DNA of 64,000 nucleotides from Deinococcus sp. Arct2-2 (GCF_004801315.1 NZ_SSNW01000016.1:1-64000); one strand, 5' to 3'; shown: positions 50,976 to 60,488, numbered from the stretch's first letter. The notes: generated from the sequence alone by a model not told the origin. Numbers and translations: made by a program.

Positions 50976-51090
50976 AAAACGGTAAGTGGTGAGTAGGTAG
51001 TGGTCAGTGGGTGAAGTGCCAGAGCAGAGGCGATTTGTGTTTTGATCTTGACCTTCCCACTCACTACTGACCACTCCCCACTCACGGTTT
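50976..51090. repeat. Inverted family D tracts between convergent genes
   Basis: AAAAACGGTAAGTGGTGAGT (50978-50997) with following GTGGTCAGTGGG pairs imperfectly with CCCACTCACTACTGACCACT (51057-51076) and following CCCCACTCACGGTTTTT. The whole could fold into a long imperfect hairpin ending in A/T runs, so it may serve as a two-way terminator. Confidence 0.55.
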
Positions 51091-51528
51091 TTAGCTAAAG
51101 AGCCGCAGCAAAGGCCGCCACCAAGGAATAGACACCAGCAAAATCAGGAGCGTTACCGCTGTCCAGAGGGCCGCCACACGGAATTTGGCCCGGTCTGTGG
51201 CGGCGCGTTTGCTGAGGGCACTGGCGAGGGTGGCGGTTACAGCGGCGATCAAGCCGAGGCCGACGTGCTGCCACTGATAGCTGGTGCTTCTGTCGGCAAA
51301 CGCTCCGGCTCCCTGCGATCCTAAAAAGCCGAACAATAGGAGTCCTAGAACCACTTGGAGATGCACGCTGCCCGCAAAAAGAACCACTGGGCGGCGGTCT
51401 GCGATGGTGAACTCCTTGTTGCCACTTAGAGCCGGAACCGTGCGGATCAGCGCCCACACGCCCGCGATCAGCACCAGCCAGCGCGTGATGTTGTGGAAGG
51501 TAAGCAAGAATAGGTAGAGGGTCGCCAT
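51091..51528 (-). CDS. Small four-helix membrane protein
   Basis: A 145-residue protein with about four membrane segments (residues 3-22, 50-70, 90-110, 120-140). The N-terminal LFLLTFHNITRWLVLIAGVWAL is common to a family of uncharacterised bacterial membrane proteins. The ATG at 51528 is chosen because upstream residues are polar and not conserved-looking. Function unknown. Confidence 0.7.
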   Translation of the reverse strand: MATLYLFLLTFHNITRWLVLIAGVWALIRTVPALSGNKEFTIADRRPVVLFAGSVHLQVVLGLLLFGFLGSQGAGAFADRSTSYQWQHVGLGLIAAVTATLASALSKRAATDRAKFRVAALWTAVTLLILLVSIPWWRPLLRLFS

Positions 51529-51569
51529 AATCGTCAGATTAAGGGATGGGGGGTGGGATGGTTGGCCCG

Positions 51570-51685
51570 CTGGAGAAGGCAATCGCTTTGCTCACTCACC
51601 CCCTCTGCTCCGCAGCTCTGCGAGTCCCCAGCCCTCCCCCCTCCCTTCGGGCTGTGCCAGTCAAGGGTGAGGGAGCAAAAACTAT
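51570..51685. repeat. Family B repeat
   Basis: GGCAATCGCTTTGCTCACTC, CCCAGCCCTCCCCCCTCCCT and AGGGTGAGGGAGC segments, orientation opposite to the 47.5-kb copy. Confidence 0.6.
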
Positions 51686-51690
51686 CCCTG

Positions 51691-52794
<1,104 letters not shown>

Positions 52795-52839
52795 GTGGCG
52801 CTCAGCGTGCCTGCCCGCCGGAACGCTAAAATAATCGGT

Positions 52840-53958
52840 ATGAAATTTGCTGGATCGACTGCGGCCCGCCTGACGACGACTTTGCTCAAGGGAACACTGC
52901 TCACCGGAACGCTGCTGCTGGGCGCGGCTTTGGCCCAAACCACCCCCGCACCCACGCCGACGCCAGCTCCCGTGACCCCCGTCCAGACTCCTACGCCAAC
53001 TCCCGCTCCAGCGCCCACTGCGCCTGCAACGGCTCCTGCTGCTGCCCCGGTAGCCACTCCAGCCGCCACACCCGCTGCCGATCCATCCACTTTGGTAGCC
53101 AACATCGGCACCGAGAAAGTGACGCTGGGCGAGTTTGACCAAGCCTTCCGAGTTGCTGTGGCACGGTTGGTCAACTCTCAGGGCATCCCTTTTGAAGACT
53201 CGTACCTGACCGAATTTGCCGACGCCCGCCGCGACTTTTTGACGCAGTACGTGCGCGACCGCGCCGTGTACCAGATTGCCCGCGTAGCCAACAAGCCCGA
53301 CGCAGCGGCCATTGATGCCCAGTTTGCCAAAGCCCGCGAAAACTTTGCCACCGACGCCGAGTTCAGCGAAGGCTTGGCCCAGACGGGCTTCAGCACTCCC
53401 GCCGAACTCCGGGCCGAGTTGGAGCGGCAAGCCGTTGTCGCCGCCTATTTGGACGGCGTGAAGAAGCGCCTGACCTTTGGCAGCGCAGTCGTTCAGGGCT
53501 TTTACAACCTCAACAAAGCTTCGTTTACCCGCGAAGCCGAAGCCTGCGCCAAGCACATTTTGGTCAAGACCCAGCCCGAAGCGCAGCAGATTCAGAAGGA
53601 TTTGGTGGCAGGCGGAGACTTTGCAGCCATTGCCAAAGCCAAGAGCCAAGACCCCGGCAGCGCGGCAGACGGCGGAGACTTGGGTTGCTTCGGGCCGGGC
53701 CAAATGGTGGCGGCCTTCGATACGGCCAGTTTCAAGGGGCCACTCAACGTGCCGCAGTTGGTGCAGACCGAGTTTGGCTACCACGTGCTGACCGTGACCG
53801 GGCGTACCGAAGCGGGCCTTGCACCCCTCAGCGTGGCCGAGCCGCTGATCCGCGAGCAACTGGCCCGCGACGCCTCGCAGAAATACGTGAATTCTCAGGT
53901 GGCCCGCTTGAAAGTGCAGAGCTTTGCCGGTGTGGTGGGCGCGGCTCCAGCCAAATAA
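52840..53958 (+). CDS. Exported PpiC-type peptidyl-prolyl isomerase
   Basis: A 372-residue secreted folding factor of the parvulin/SurA class. The signal peptide (to about residue 30, ending AALAQ) is followed by a Pro/Thr/Ala-rich flexible stretch of about 50 residues, an N-terminal chaperone-like helical domain (TLVANIGTEKVTLGEF) and a PpiC domain (ACAKHILVKTQPEAQ, DPGSAADGGDLGCFGPGQMV, QTEFGYHVLTV). Two Cys are present in the PpiC part. It diverges from the FemAB gene across 45 bp and is followed by a strong terminator. Confidence 0.92.
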   Translation: MKFAGSTAARLTTTLLKGTLLTGTLLLGAALAQTTPAPTPTPAPVTPVQTPTPTPAPAPTAPATAPAAAPVATPAATPAADPSTLVANIGTEKVTLGEFDQAFRVAVARLVNSQGIPFEDSYLTEFADARRDFLTQYVRDRAVYQIARVANKPDAAAIDAQFAKARENFATDAEFSEGLAQTGFSTPAELRAELERQAVVAAYLDGVKKRLTFGSAVVQGFYNLNKASFTREAEACAKHILVKTQPEAQQIQKDLVAGGDFAAIAKAKSQDPGSAADGGDLGCFGPGQMVAAFDTASFKGPLNVPQLVQTEFGYHVLTVTGRTEAGLAPLSVAEPLIREQLARDASQKYVNSQVARLKVQSFAGVVGAAPAK

Positions 53959-53975
53959 GGAGCGAGTGATTTAGA

Positions 53976-54010
53976 GGGCGGAGGCTGCGGCTTCCGCCTT
54001 CTTTTTTGTT
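53976..54010 (+). terminator. Intrinsic terminator after ppiC-type gene
   Basis: GGCGGAGGC pairs with GCTTCCGCC (one G-U wobble) across TGCG, followed by TTCTTTTTTG. Begins about 20 bp after the stop. Confidence 0.8.
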
Positions 54011-54029
54011 GTGCTGGATGGCTGGGGCG

Positions 54030-54170
54030 GGGTCTAAGGGTCTGAGGGACTAAGGTGCTGGGGGCAGTGACGTTGCAAGGTGAACCCCCCATTGCTCCGC
54101 AACGCCTCCCCTTGAGGGGAGGACAACTGCGCTTTTATGCTGTTCTTAGTCCCTTAGACCCTAGACGCTG
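54030..54170. repeat. Family A tracts around a family C left half
   Basis: GGTCTAAGGGTCTGAGGGACTAAG at 54031-54054 (degenerate units), the left half of a family C element (GCAAGGTGAACCCCCC through CTTGAGGGGAGGAC) at 54072-54126, and TTAGTCCCTTAGACCCTAGACG at 54148-54168 (units). Confidence 0.65.
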
Positions 54171-54171
54171 T

Positions 54172-54561
54172 TTACATAACGCCCGCGACGCCGCTTCCCT
54201 GCACCCGGCTCCCTACCGCCCCCATCAAGTCGTCCAGCGCACCAAACGAGCGCATTTCGGCGGCGGAAATCCACTCCCGCAGTGTGCCGTCAGACTGTAC
54301 TTCAAACGCGGCGGGCAGCGGCACACCGTCTAGGCCGTATTCGGCGCGGAGTTCATCGCGGTGCAGGAACCGCACATTTGGCCCCAAACGGCGCACAAAC
54401 TCGCGCCACTCGCGCTTCATTCCCAGCGGGCCATACGTAACGGCGCAGAGTTGGCATTCATAGTCTTGCGGGCGCACCGTTTTGATCCACAGGTCTTTGA
54501 GGCCGTTCAGCACGCCGCCATCGGCGTTGTAGACGAAAACGAGGGGGGCGGGCTGGGTCAT
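54172..54561 (-). CDS. Small protein with CQLC motif, unknown function
   Basis: A 129-residue protein. It begins TQPAPLVFVYNADGGVLNGL and has YECQLCAVTYGPLGMKREW, with a CxxC that may bind metal or form a disulfide, then FVRRLGPNVRFLHRDELRAEYG. Similar sequences occur in many bacteria as hypothetical proteins; I do not know a function. The ATG at 54561 fits the start pattern; a longer frame to 54606 is unlikely. Confidence 0.7.
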   Translation of the reverse strand: MTQPAPLVFVYNADGGVLNGLKDLWIKTVRPQDYECQLCAVTYGPLGMKREWREFVRRLGPNVRFLHRDELRAEYGLDGVPLPAAFEVQSDGTLREWISAAEMRSFGALDDLMGAVGSRVQGSGVAGVM

Positions 54562-54699
54562 GGCCCAAGGGTACGGGGGCCAGCATGAACACACTGCACG
54601 CCACAACCAGATTCACGCCAACGTTGCTTTAACACAGCCTGCGTAAGCTTGTTTCAGCAAACAGATTTCAAGAGACACATGCACCCCCAAGGAGCCGAC

Positions 54700-55506
54700 A
54701 TGAACCAGCACCCGAACGTGAACCCCGCGCCCGAAGAAGACAACGATGATGAAATGGTGGGAACCCTGCTGAGCCGCAGGCGGGCGCTGAGACTCCTCGG
54801 CTTCGGCGGGGGCGCGGCGGCGTTGGCAGCAAGCAGCGTGTTGGCCCAGCGCACTCCGCCTCCCGGTGGGCAAGGCGGCAGCACCAGCTTGGGCAGCAGC
54901 GGCGCAACGAGCTTGCCCGGATGCGTGGTGCGGCCCGCCCAAACCGAAGGCCCGTATTTTGTAGATGAAAAACTGAACCGCAGCGATATTCGCAAAGATT
55001 CCAAGACGGGTAAGGCCAGCGCAGGCATTCCGCTGACGCTGAATTTTGTGGTGTCGAAAGTGACGGTGGGCAGTTGCACGCCGCGTGGAAGGGTACTGAT
55101 AGATGTGTGGCAGTGCGACGCGCTCGGCGTGTACTCGGATGTATCGGGCAACACCGACGACTTCCTGCGCGGCTCGCAAGTCACCAACGCGCAGGGCAAG
55201 GCCAGCTTCACCACCGTTTATCCCGGCTGGTATCCGGGCCGCGCCGTGCATATTCACTTCAAGTTGCGCCCACTGGACGCCAGCGGCAAACCCACCGGGG
55301 AGTTCACGTCGCAACTGTTTTTCCCCGAAGCCGTGACGGACGCGGCCCACGCCGTCGCGCCCTACAACAGCAAAGGCAAGCGCAACACCCTGAACAGCAC
55401 CGATGGCATCTACCGCAACGGTGGCAGCCAACTGCTGCTGAGTCTGTCCGGAAATCCGCAAAAGGGCTACCGGGCGACGTTTGACGTGGGGCTGAATATC
55501 GGGTAA
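54700..55506 (+). CDS. Tat-exported intradiol dioxygenase-like protein
   Basis: A 268-residue protein of the intradiol ring-cleavage dioxygenase family. The N-terminus has SRRRALRLLGFGGGAAAL, a twin-arginine signal, so it is exported folded. The iron ligand motifs are the Tyr in QTEGPYFVDEK and the pair of Tyr/His in YPGWYPGRAVHIHF. A substrate is not known; secreted members act on phenolic compounds or have unknown roles. The ATG at 54700 has AAGGAG upstream; ATGs at 54649 and 54679 are less likely. Its stop is one base ahead of a small inverted-repeat element. Confidence 0.82.
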   Translation: MNQHPNVNPAPEEDNDDEMVGTLLSRRRALRLLGFGGGAAALAASSVLAQRTPPPGGQGGSTSLGSSGATSLPGCVVRPAQTEGPYFVDEKLNRSDIRKDSKTGKASAGIPLTLNFVVSKVTVGSCTPRGRVLIDVWQCDALGVYSDVSGNTDDFLRGSQVTNAQGKASFTTVYPGWYPGRAVHIHFKLRPLDASGKPTGEFTSQLFFPEAVTDAAHAVAPYNSKGKRNTLNSTDGIYRNGGSQLLLSLSGNPQKGYRATFDVGLNIG

Positions 55507-55507
55507 T

Positions 55508-55661
55508 CAATGGTTCGGACAGTTGCCAAATTTGCCCGAGGATGCGGGGTTATTGCTCCTCTCCCCTTGCGGGGGAGGTTGGGAGGGGGGAGCGGGTACC
55601 ACGTTCTAGACGACATTTCTCTGTGGCCTGTCTTTGAAACTAGATACTGTCCGAGCCATTG
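55508..55661. repeat. Small inverted-repeat element, copy 2
   Basis: A 154-bp unit with ends CAATGGTTCGGACAGT (55508-55523) and ACTGTCCGAGCCATTG (55646-55661), 15 of 16 bases pairing. Near the right end lies TTCTAGACGACATTTCTCTG, shared with copy 1. A family B hairpin (CTCCCCTTGCGGGGGAGG, about 55559-55576) sits inside and accounts for part of the length difference from copy 1. Confidence 0.7.
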
Positions 55662-55726
55662 GGTACTACGGATTCCGATCAATGCTCTAGCAGTTCTTAT
55701 ACGAAACTAGAATAAATCCCTGAGAT

Positions 55727-55776
55727 GGTGCAGTAGGAGGGCCACTAAGCTACGCTTCTTTTACAACTACTGCACC
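55727..55776. terminator. Hairpin downstream of the HNH gene
   Basis: GGTGCAGTA (55727-55735) pairs with TACTGCACC (55768-55776); 32-nt loop. It lies 8 bp beyond the stop of the leftward HNH gene and could be its terminator or a repeat. Confidence 0.45.
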
Positions 55777-55783
55777 GATGCTC

Positions 55784-56110
55784 CTAGCGCACCCGGACCC
55801 CTTTCGTCGGTGGCTGCTTGCTGATCCACGCCACGAACCGCCGCACGTCTTCATGCGCCAGCAGCGCGTCTACAGACGAATACTCTCCGGCCAGTTCAGC
55901 GTTAGTAAACGTGCGGTGCAAAAACTTATGGCAGGGCGGGCACAGTAACACCGTCGGCAGCGCGTGAATCTTGACGCCCTGCCGACGCCCCTGTGATTTG
56001 GGAATCAGGTGATGCTCGGTCAGGTGCGGCACAGCGCGGTCACATAGGCCGCAGCGGTCTGGCGTAGTGGGTGGGGGCGGCCAATCGGAGGCAGGCAAGC
56101 GGCGGGCCAT
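55784..56110 (-). CDS. HNH endonuclease-domain protein
   Basis: A 108-residue protein with the HNH core: CGLCDR (zinc pair), EHHLIPKSQ (the catalytic HH and N/K region), CPPCHKFLH (second zinc pair and last His). Function could be DNA cleavage in repair or mobile DNA; no flanking element supports a specific role. It follows the nucleotidyltransferase gene by 25 bp on the same strand. Confidence 0.8.
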   Translation of the reverse strand: MARRLPASDWPPPPTTPDRCGLCDRAVPHLTEHHLIPKSQGRRQGVKIHALPTVLLCPPCHKFLHRTFTNAELAGEYSSVDALLAHEDVRRFVAWISKQPPTKGVRVR

Positions 56111-56135
56111 CAGGCAATTAGGCTAGGGCAGACGC

Positions 56136-56969
56136 TTAAAACGAGCGTGAGGGACGTGTTTCAGATTCTTTGGCCTTCAATTCGGCTTGCAGGGCGTCGA
56201 GCATCTCGGCACGCGAATCCAGTGACAAGCGAGGAGCGAGGGCGCGGGCCAATGCTGAAGCAGCGAGGCAAGCTTGCACAGCAGTTCCGCGAGTGGTTTC
56301 ATTCAGCGCGGCCAACACTCCCGGCGGCAAGTCGCGTTCGGCATTCCGCGCTGGAGATTGGGGCTGAGGCGCACCATGCAGCGTGCGGGCCAAGCGCAAC
56401 AGGCCGCCGCGCACCCAGTTCAGTAAGTCCCACGCCCGCAAGTGTTCGCCGCGTAGGGCGACGGCAGAGGCGAACACCAGCCAATTCAGCAGGTCGTCAA
56501 ACTCTGTTTGAGAACCCGGCAAAGTGGACGCAAACGGCGGCCTAGACGCCCAAGCCGCCAGCAAAGTTGCCAGTGTGCTGCCCTGATCCTTAAGCAACAT
56601 TCGGGCCGGATTCCCGCCCCCATTGGGCCAACCGCGTATCTGATCCAGCGCCGATTCAGGCTCTACATGCAGTTCTACACGCAACAAATCAGGCGTCACG
56701 ATATTGGGCGTGCCAAACGGGTTCACCACTTCCAGCGCTACGGGCGTAATGGAGCGCAGGAACTCGAAGGCATCTAGAGTTTGTCCAGCACGCACAAACG
56801 CGTAATATTCCAAATCACTCCACTCATCGGCGGCGGGTGAACCATCCGGGCGGGCTTGGGTACGGCTGCCGTAGGCTAGGGCGTACACCACGCGGTCATC
56901 GGCGAGCAGCGCGGCCCGGATGCGGGTATCCAGTGCGCCAAGGGCGCTGAGGCGGGCGGCAGAATTCAT
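56136..56969 (-). CDS. Nucleotidyltransferase-fold protein (lincosamide/aminoglycoside type)
   Basis: A 277-residue protein with an N-terminal nucleotidyltransferase core: LAYGSRTQARPDGS gives the GS motif, and EWSDLEYYAF gives the Asp/Glu pair of the active site. The C-terminal helical half (LLNWLVFASAVALRGEHLRAWDLLNW) resembles lincosamide or aminoglycoside nucleotidyltransferases. Whether it gives drug resistance is unknown. It precedes the HNH gene, probably co-transcribed. Confidence 0.65.
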   Translation of the reverse strand: MNSAARLSALGALDTRIRAALLADDRVVYALAYGSRTQARPDGSPAADEWSDLEYYAFVRAGQTLDAFEFLRSITPVALEVVNPFGTPNIVTPDLLRVELHVEPESALDQIRGWPNGGGNPARMLLKDQGSTLATLLAAWASRPPFASTLPGSQTEFDDLLNWLVFASAVALRGEHLRAWDLLNWVRGGLLRLARTLHGAPQPQSPARNAERDLPPGVLAALNETTRGTAVQACLAASALARALAPRLSLDSRAEMLDALQAELKAKESETRPSRSF

Positions 56970-57189
56970 CAGACAAGGATAGAGATTCCAAAGTCAGCCC
57001 GTTAGATGAAGGCGCAAAAGAAGGACTTGCTGTGGTGCTTACGTGTCCACTACGTCCTCAGATATGTGGCGAATGCCGCCAGCCCGTGCTTTTTGTCACT
57101 CATCACGCTCCAAGTTGTCTGCAACCCGTCACAATTCTGGATCAGACAATCAAAGTCGCCGCTCATGGACGGCGGGTAGCATAGGCATC

Positions 57190-58056
57190 ATGCGTTTAGC
57201 TTCCCTCTCCGCCCGCGCTCCGGGCCTGTTGCTGTTGCCTGCCTTACTGCTGTCTGGATTTGGTGAGGCCCAGACTGCCCCTGCCCAGCCCGCGGCGCCC
57301 GCCACCACTCCGGCTCCACCTACCGCTCCAGCCACACAGCCTGCCCGCGCTCCCCTGCCCGGCGCAGCTTCGGCAGCTACCGCCCGCGCCGCGAGTGCTA
57401 TTGCAGTAGAGGTGGGCGGCGTCATCAAGGGCCAGATCGTGGCCTGCCCCGCCGCCCTGAAGCTGAGCGTGCGGGCCGTGTGCCTGTACTCCAAGAACAG
57501 CCCCGCCAGCCTGCGCCCCCTGATTCGCGGCAAGTTGGCAGGCCGGGCGCTCGGCGACTGGAAGACCACAGGCACGAGCAGCACGCTCTTGGCATCGGAA
57601 ACCGTGAATGGGCCAGTGGGCGCGTTCGTGTTGCTGCGGGGCTTGTCGGCCACCGAGTCGCTGGTGGTCGTTGACGCCGTGACCGCTTCTGCGGCTGCCA
57701 GCACCGCGCCCCGCCCCGCTACGCCCGCCGGAGTGGTGAAGGGTCAGCCGTATGTGCTGGGCCGTGACCTGATCGGTGTGGTGAACGTAACGGCGCTGGG
57801 AGCCAATAAATACCGCCTGAACGCGGGCGACTCGGCCCTGACGGTGACGGTGGGAGCCAAAGCAGCCCAACTTAGCGGCGGCCAAACCACGGCGGGCAAC
57901 GTAGAACTGCCGTTTGTGCCTGCCACTGATGGCAAAAACCTGATTTTCCCGTTGCTGGGCCTGCGCTCGCTGGGCTGCACCGTAACGCCTGCCGGGGCCA
58001 CCGTAACCGTCGCCTGTGGTCAGGCCAGCGTCGGCCTGCGCCCCATCGTCTTCTAA
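57190..58056 (+). CDS. Secreted protein with stalk-like C-terminal domain
   Basis: A 288-residue exported protein. Signal peptide MRLASLSARAPGLLLLPALLLSGFGEAQ, then a Pro/Ala/Thr-rich linker of about 45 residues, a middle domain with two Cys (IVACPAALKLSVRAVCLYS), and a C-terminal domain with two repeats resembling copper-amine-oxidase N-terminal (stalk) folds, ending DGKNLIFPLLGLRSLGCTVT. Function unknown. The ATG at 57190 fits the signal; upstream extension is a spurious frame. Confidence 0.7.
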   Translation: MRLASLSARAPGLLLLPALLLSGFGEAQTAPAQPAAPATTPAPPTAPATQPARAPLPGAASAATARAASAIAVEVGGVIKGQIVACPAALKLSVRAVCLYSKNSPASLRPLIRGKLAGRALGDWKTTGTSSTLLASETVNGPVGAFVLLRGLSATESLVVVDAVTASAAASTAPRPATPAGVVKGQPYVLGRDLIGVVNVTALGANKYRLNAGDSALTVTVGAKAAQLSGGQTTAGNVELPFVPATDGKNLIFPLLGLRSLGCTVTPAGATVTVACGQASVGLRPIVF

Positions 58057-58365
58057 ACACTCCGCTTTACACCTTTACTCCCGTACTCCCGCCACAGCTT
58101 TGGGTCAACCGAACCCGCAAGCTCATGTGGCGGGTTTAGGCTGCACTACGGAACAAGGGCAGGTCTACGAATTACACCACCGGAAAAACAGACTTCCAGT
58201 GGCTCCATTCTCCGTCCTGCTCGCCTCAATTTACTCGCTTTGCTCGGTCACAAAGAAAGTCGCTTTATGACGAATGTTTTAAGCAGATGCAAGGCCGAAA
58301 CCACGCCTGCTAGGGGTACGGGCGGAAATAGAAGATCTGGAACGACGATACCGAAGGGGAACCCA
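58057..58365. other. Spacer with strong hairpin
   Basis: No gene. A long hairpin pairs CCCGCCACA (58088-58096) with TGTGGCGGG (58126-58134), with AGCTT/AAGCT and TGGGT/ACCC continuing inward; TTTAGG follows. It probably ends the stalk-protein transcript. The remaining 230 bp before the DoxX gene show no clear promoter; AAGGGGAA lies just ahead of the ATG at 58366. Confidence 0.6.
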
Positions 58366-58944
58366 ATGACCCAGACCGCCCGTCCCATGATTCCTGAGCC
58401 GTACCTGACTCAACTCCTGTTTGCCAACCCGCGTCTCGCGCTGTTATGGGCCATTTTGCGCGTCTACGTGGGCTACGAGTGGCTCACAGCGGGTTGGGGC
58501 AAAGTCACCAATCCGGCAGGCATCTGGGTCGGAGAAAAAGCAGGAACCGCCGTCACTGGGTTCCTGAAGGGCGCACTCGCCAAAACCACTGGCGAGCATC
58601 CCGACGTACCCGGCTGGTATGCGTGGTTCGTGCAGCATGTAGCCCTGCCCAACGCCACCGTATTTTCTTACTTGGTGGCTTACGGGGAAGCCTTGGTGGG
58701 CATTGCCCTGATTGTGGGCCTGTTTACGGGCTTGGCGGCCTTCTTCGGCGGGGTGATGAACGCCAGCTACTTGTTGGCGGGCACGCTCAGCACCAACCCG
58801 CTGCTGTTTATTTTGGCCACATGGCTGGTGCTGGGGTGGCGCGTGGCAGGGTACTGGGGCCTAGACCGCTGGGTGCTGCCCAAACTGGGTGTGGGGATGC
58901 CTACAAGCAAACCAGCGCGTGGGCGACGGCTGAAGTCCACTTAG
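58366..58944 (+). CDS. DoxX-family membrane protein
   Basis: A 192-residue protein with four membrane segments of the DoxX family. The N-terminal WAILRVYVGYEWLTAGWGKV and the central SYLVAYGEALVGIALIVGLFTG are typical. DoxX proteins link to quinone or sulfur redox and oxidative stress; the exact role is unclear. The ATG at 58366 follows AAGGGGAA; a frame upstream to 58240 adds unrelated residues. Confidence 0.88.
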   Translation: MTQTARPMIPEPYLTQLLFANPRLALLWAILRVYVGYEWLTAGWGKVTNPAGIWVGEKAGTAVTGFLKGALAKTTGEHPDVPGWYAWFVQHVALPNATVFSYLVAYGEALVGIALIVGLFTGLAAFFGGVMNASYLLAGTLSTNPLLFILATWLVLGWRVAGYWGLDRWVLPKLGVGMPTSKPARGRRLKST

Positions 58945-59049
58945 CCAGAGCGAATAAGGCGTCAACAACATCCGGTCAGCCCAATTAAGAGGACTGACCG
59001 GATGTTTGATCTATTGATTCCTACTCAGTTGGGCAACACTGGACGTAGG

Positions 59050-59160
59050 AAGCTGAACCCCCCCGTTGCTCACGCAACGCCCCCCCTCAAGGGGAGGACT
59101 AAAGATGTTGCGCTCCCCTTTAAGGGGGGCTGGCTGCGAAGCAGACTGGGGGGTTCACCC
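59050..59160 (+). repeat. Family C repeat, full copy
   Basis: Begins GCTGAACCCCCCCGTTGC and ends ACTGGGGGGTTCACCC; ends TGAACCCCCC / GGGGGGTTCA pair perfectly over 10 bp. Inside are hairpins GTTGC-TCAC-GCAAC, CCCC-TCAA-GGGG, CCCC-TTTA-AGGGG and CTGC-GAA-GCAG. About 105 bp, with no coding capacity. The region 58945-59216 otherwise holds nothing. Confidence 0.75.
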
Positions 59161-59216
59161 AGAATCGTCAAGTCTGGACGTTGCTTAGTCAGACAAGAAT
59201 CAATAACTACGAACTT

Positions 59217-60488
59217 TTACGCTGCTGCCACCCGCACCGGAGCTTGCCGGGTCACACCCAACGCCAACCCCGCCGCCAAAATTGCCAGCACGCCCGCTGC
59301 CAAGAAAGCCGGGCCATACGTGCCCAACGACTCGCGTGCTAGGCCGCCCAACGCGGTGGCCGAAGCCGCGCCCAGTTGGTGAGAAAAGAAGACCCAGCCG
59401 TACACGGTGCCCACGTTGGCCGTACCAAACGTGCGGGCAGTGAGGGCCACAGTGGGCGGAACGGTGGCGATGTAGTCCAGCCCGAACAGCACGGCAAAAA
59501 AGAACAGGCCTGTACCGGGGGGCAGCAGTGGCAAGGCCAGCAGACTCAGCCCCCGGAAGGCGTAGTAGCCCGCCAACAACAGGCGTGGGTCAACCCGGTC
59601 TGTGAGGTAGCCGCTGCCCAACGTGCCCACAAAATTGAAGGCCCCCATGAGCGCCAGCATTCCGGCGGCGTATCCGGCGGTGAGGCCGAGGTCGCCGCAG
59701 TAGGCGATGAAATGCGTGCCGATGATGCCGTTGCTGGTGGCCCCACACACCAAAAAAGTGACGCTGAGCAACCAAAAATCTCGCGAACGCAGCGCCCGGC
59801 GCATCACGCCCCCATCGGGTTTGGCGGGCACGATTACGGGCGCGGTAGGGTCAAGCGGGCGGCCATCCATGCCGAGGCCTACCTCTGCCGGACGGTCTCG
59901 CAGCAAGGCCCAGAACAGCGGCGTGAGCAGCAACGCCAGCAGCCCGATTCCGGCACTGGCAAGCCGCCATCCGGCCCCCTGCGCGGCCAAGGTCAGCAGC
60001 GGAATAAACATCAGTTGGCCTGCACTGGTGGCGGCCCCAAAGACCCCCGTGACCAACCCACGCTGCGTCTGAAACCAGCGGGCCGCCACAGTAGCTCCCA
60101 GCACGCTGCCCACCAAGCCGGTGCCGAGGCCGCTCAGGACGCCCCAGAGGATGAACAGGTGAGCTTGGGTCTGGATAAAGGCGCTGAGGCCGAACGACAA
60201 GGCGACCAGCAGCAGGCCAAACGTGGCGACCCGGCGCGGCCCATGCCTATCCATCAGGTAGCCGCTGAGGGGTGCGCCGAGGCCGAACATCAGCAGGCCC
60301 ACGCTGACGGCGGCGCTGAGGGTGGTCAAGCCAAATCCCGTGCCCACTTCCATCGGCTTTAGGAACACGCCGGGGGCCGACCTTGCTCCGGCAGCCAGCA
60401 GCAGCGCGGCAATGGTGATGGCCACAATAATTCCAGCTCGGCCCTTCAGCATTCCGCCGCCCGATTTCCCCGCTCCCGCATTCATCAT
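59217..60488 (-). CDS. MFS transporter
   Basis: A 423-residue twelve-helix major facilitator permease. The loop motif after helix 2 reads GYLMDRHGPRRVATFG, and the second half has GYLTDRVDPRLLLAG. The topology resembles monocarboxylate/oxalate-formate-type carriers (GAPLSGYLMDR, VLGATVAARWFQTQRGLVTG). Substrate cannot be told. It diverges from pspA. Confidence 0.88.
   Translation of the reverse strand: MMNAGAGKSGGGMLKGRAGIIVAITIAALLLAAGARSAPGVFLKPMEVGTGFGLTTLSAAVSVGLLMFGLGAPLSGYLMDRHGPRRVATFGLLLVALSFGLSAFIQTQAHLFILWGVLSGLGTGLVGSVLGATVAARWFQTQRGLVTGVFGAATSAGQLMFIPLLTLAAQGAGWRLASAGIGLLALLLTPLFWALLRDRPAEVGLGMDGRPLDPTAPVIVPAKPDGGVMRRALRSRDFWLLSVTFLVCGATSNGIIGTHFIAYCGDLGLTAGYAAGMLALMGAFNFVGTLGSGYLTDRVDPRLLLAGYYAFRGLSLLALPLLPPGTGLFFFAVLFGLDYIATVPPTVALTARTFGTANVGTVYGWVFFSHQLGAASATALGGLARESLGTYGPAFLAAGVLAILAAGLALGVTRQAPVRVAAA

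Noticed and set aside
55784..56969. HNH and nucleotidyltransferase pair as a defence island
   Set aside because: Only two genes, no restriction, toxin or phage genes alongside, so the evidence is too thin to claim it.
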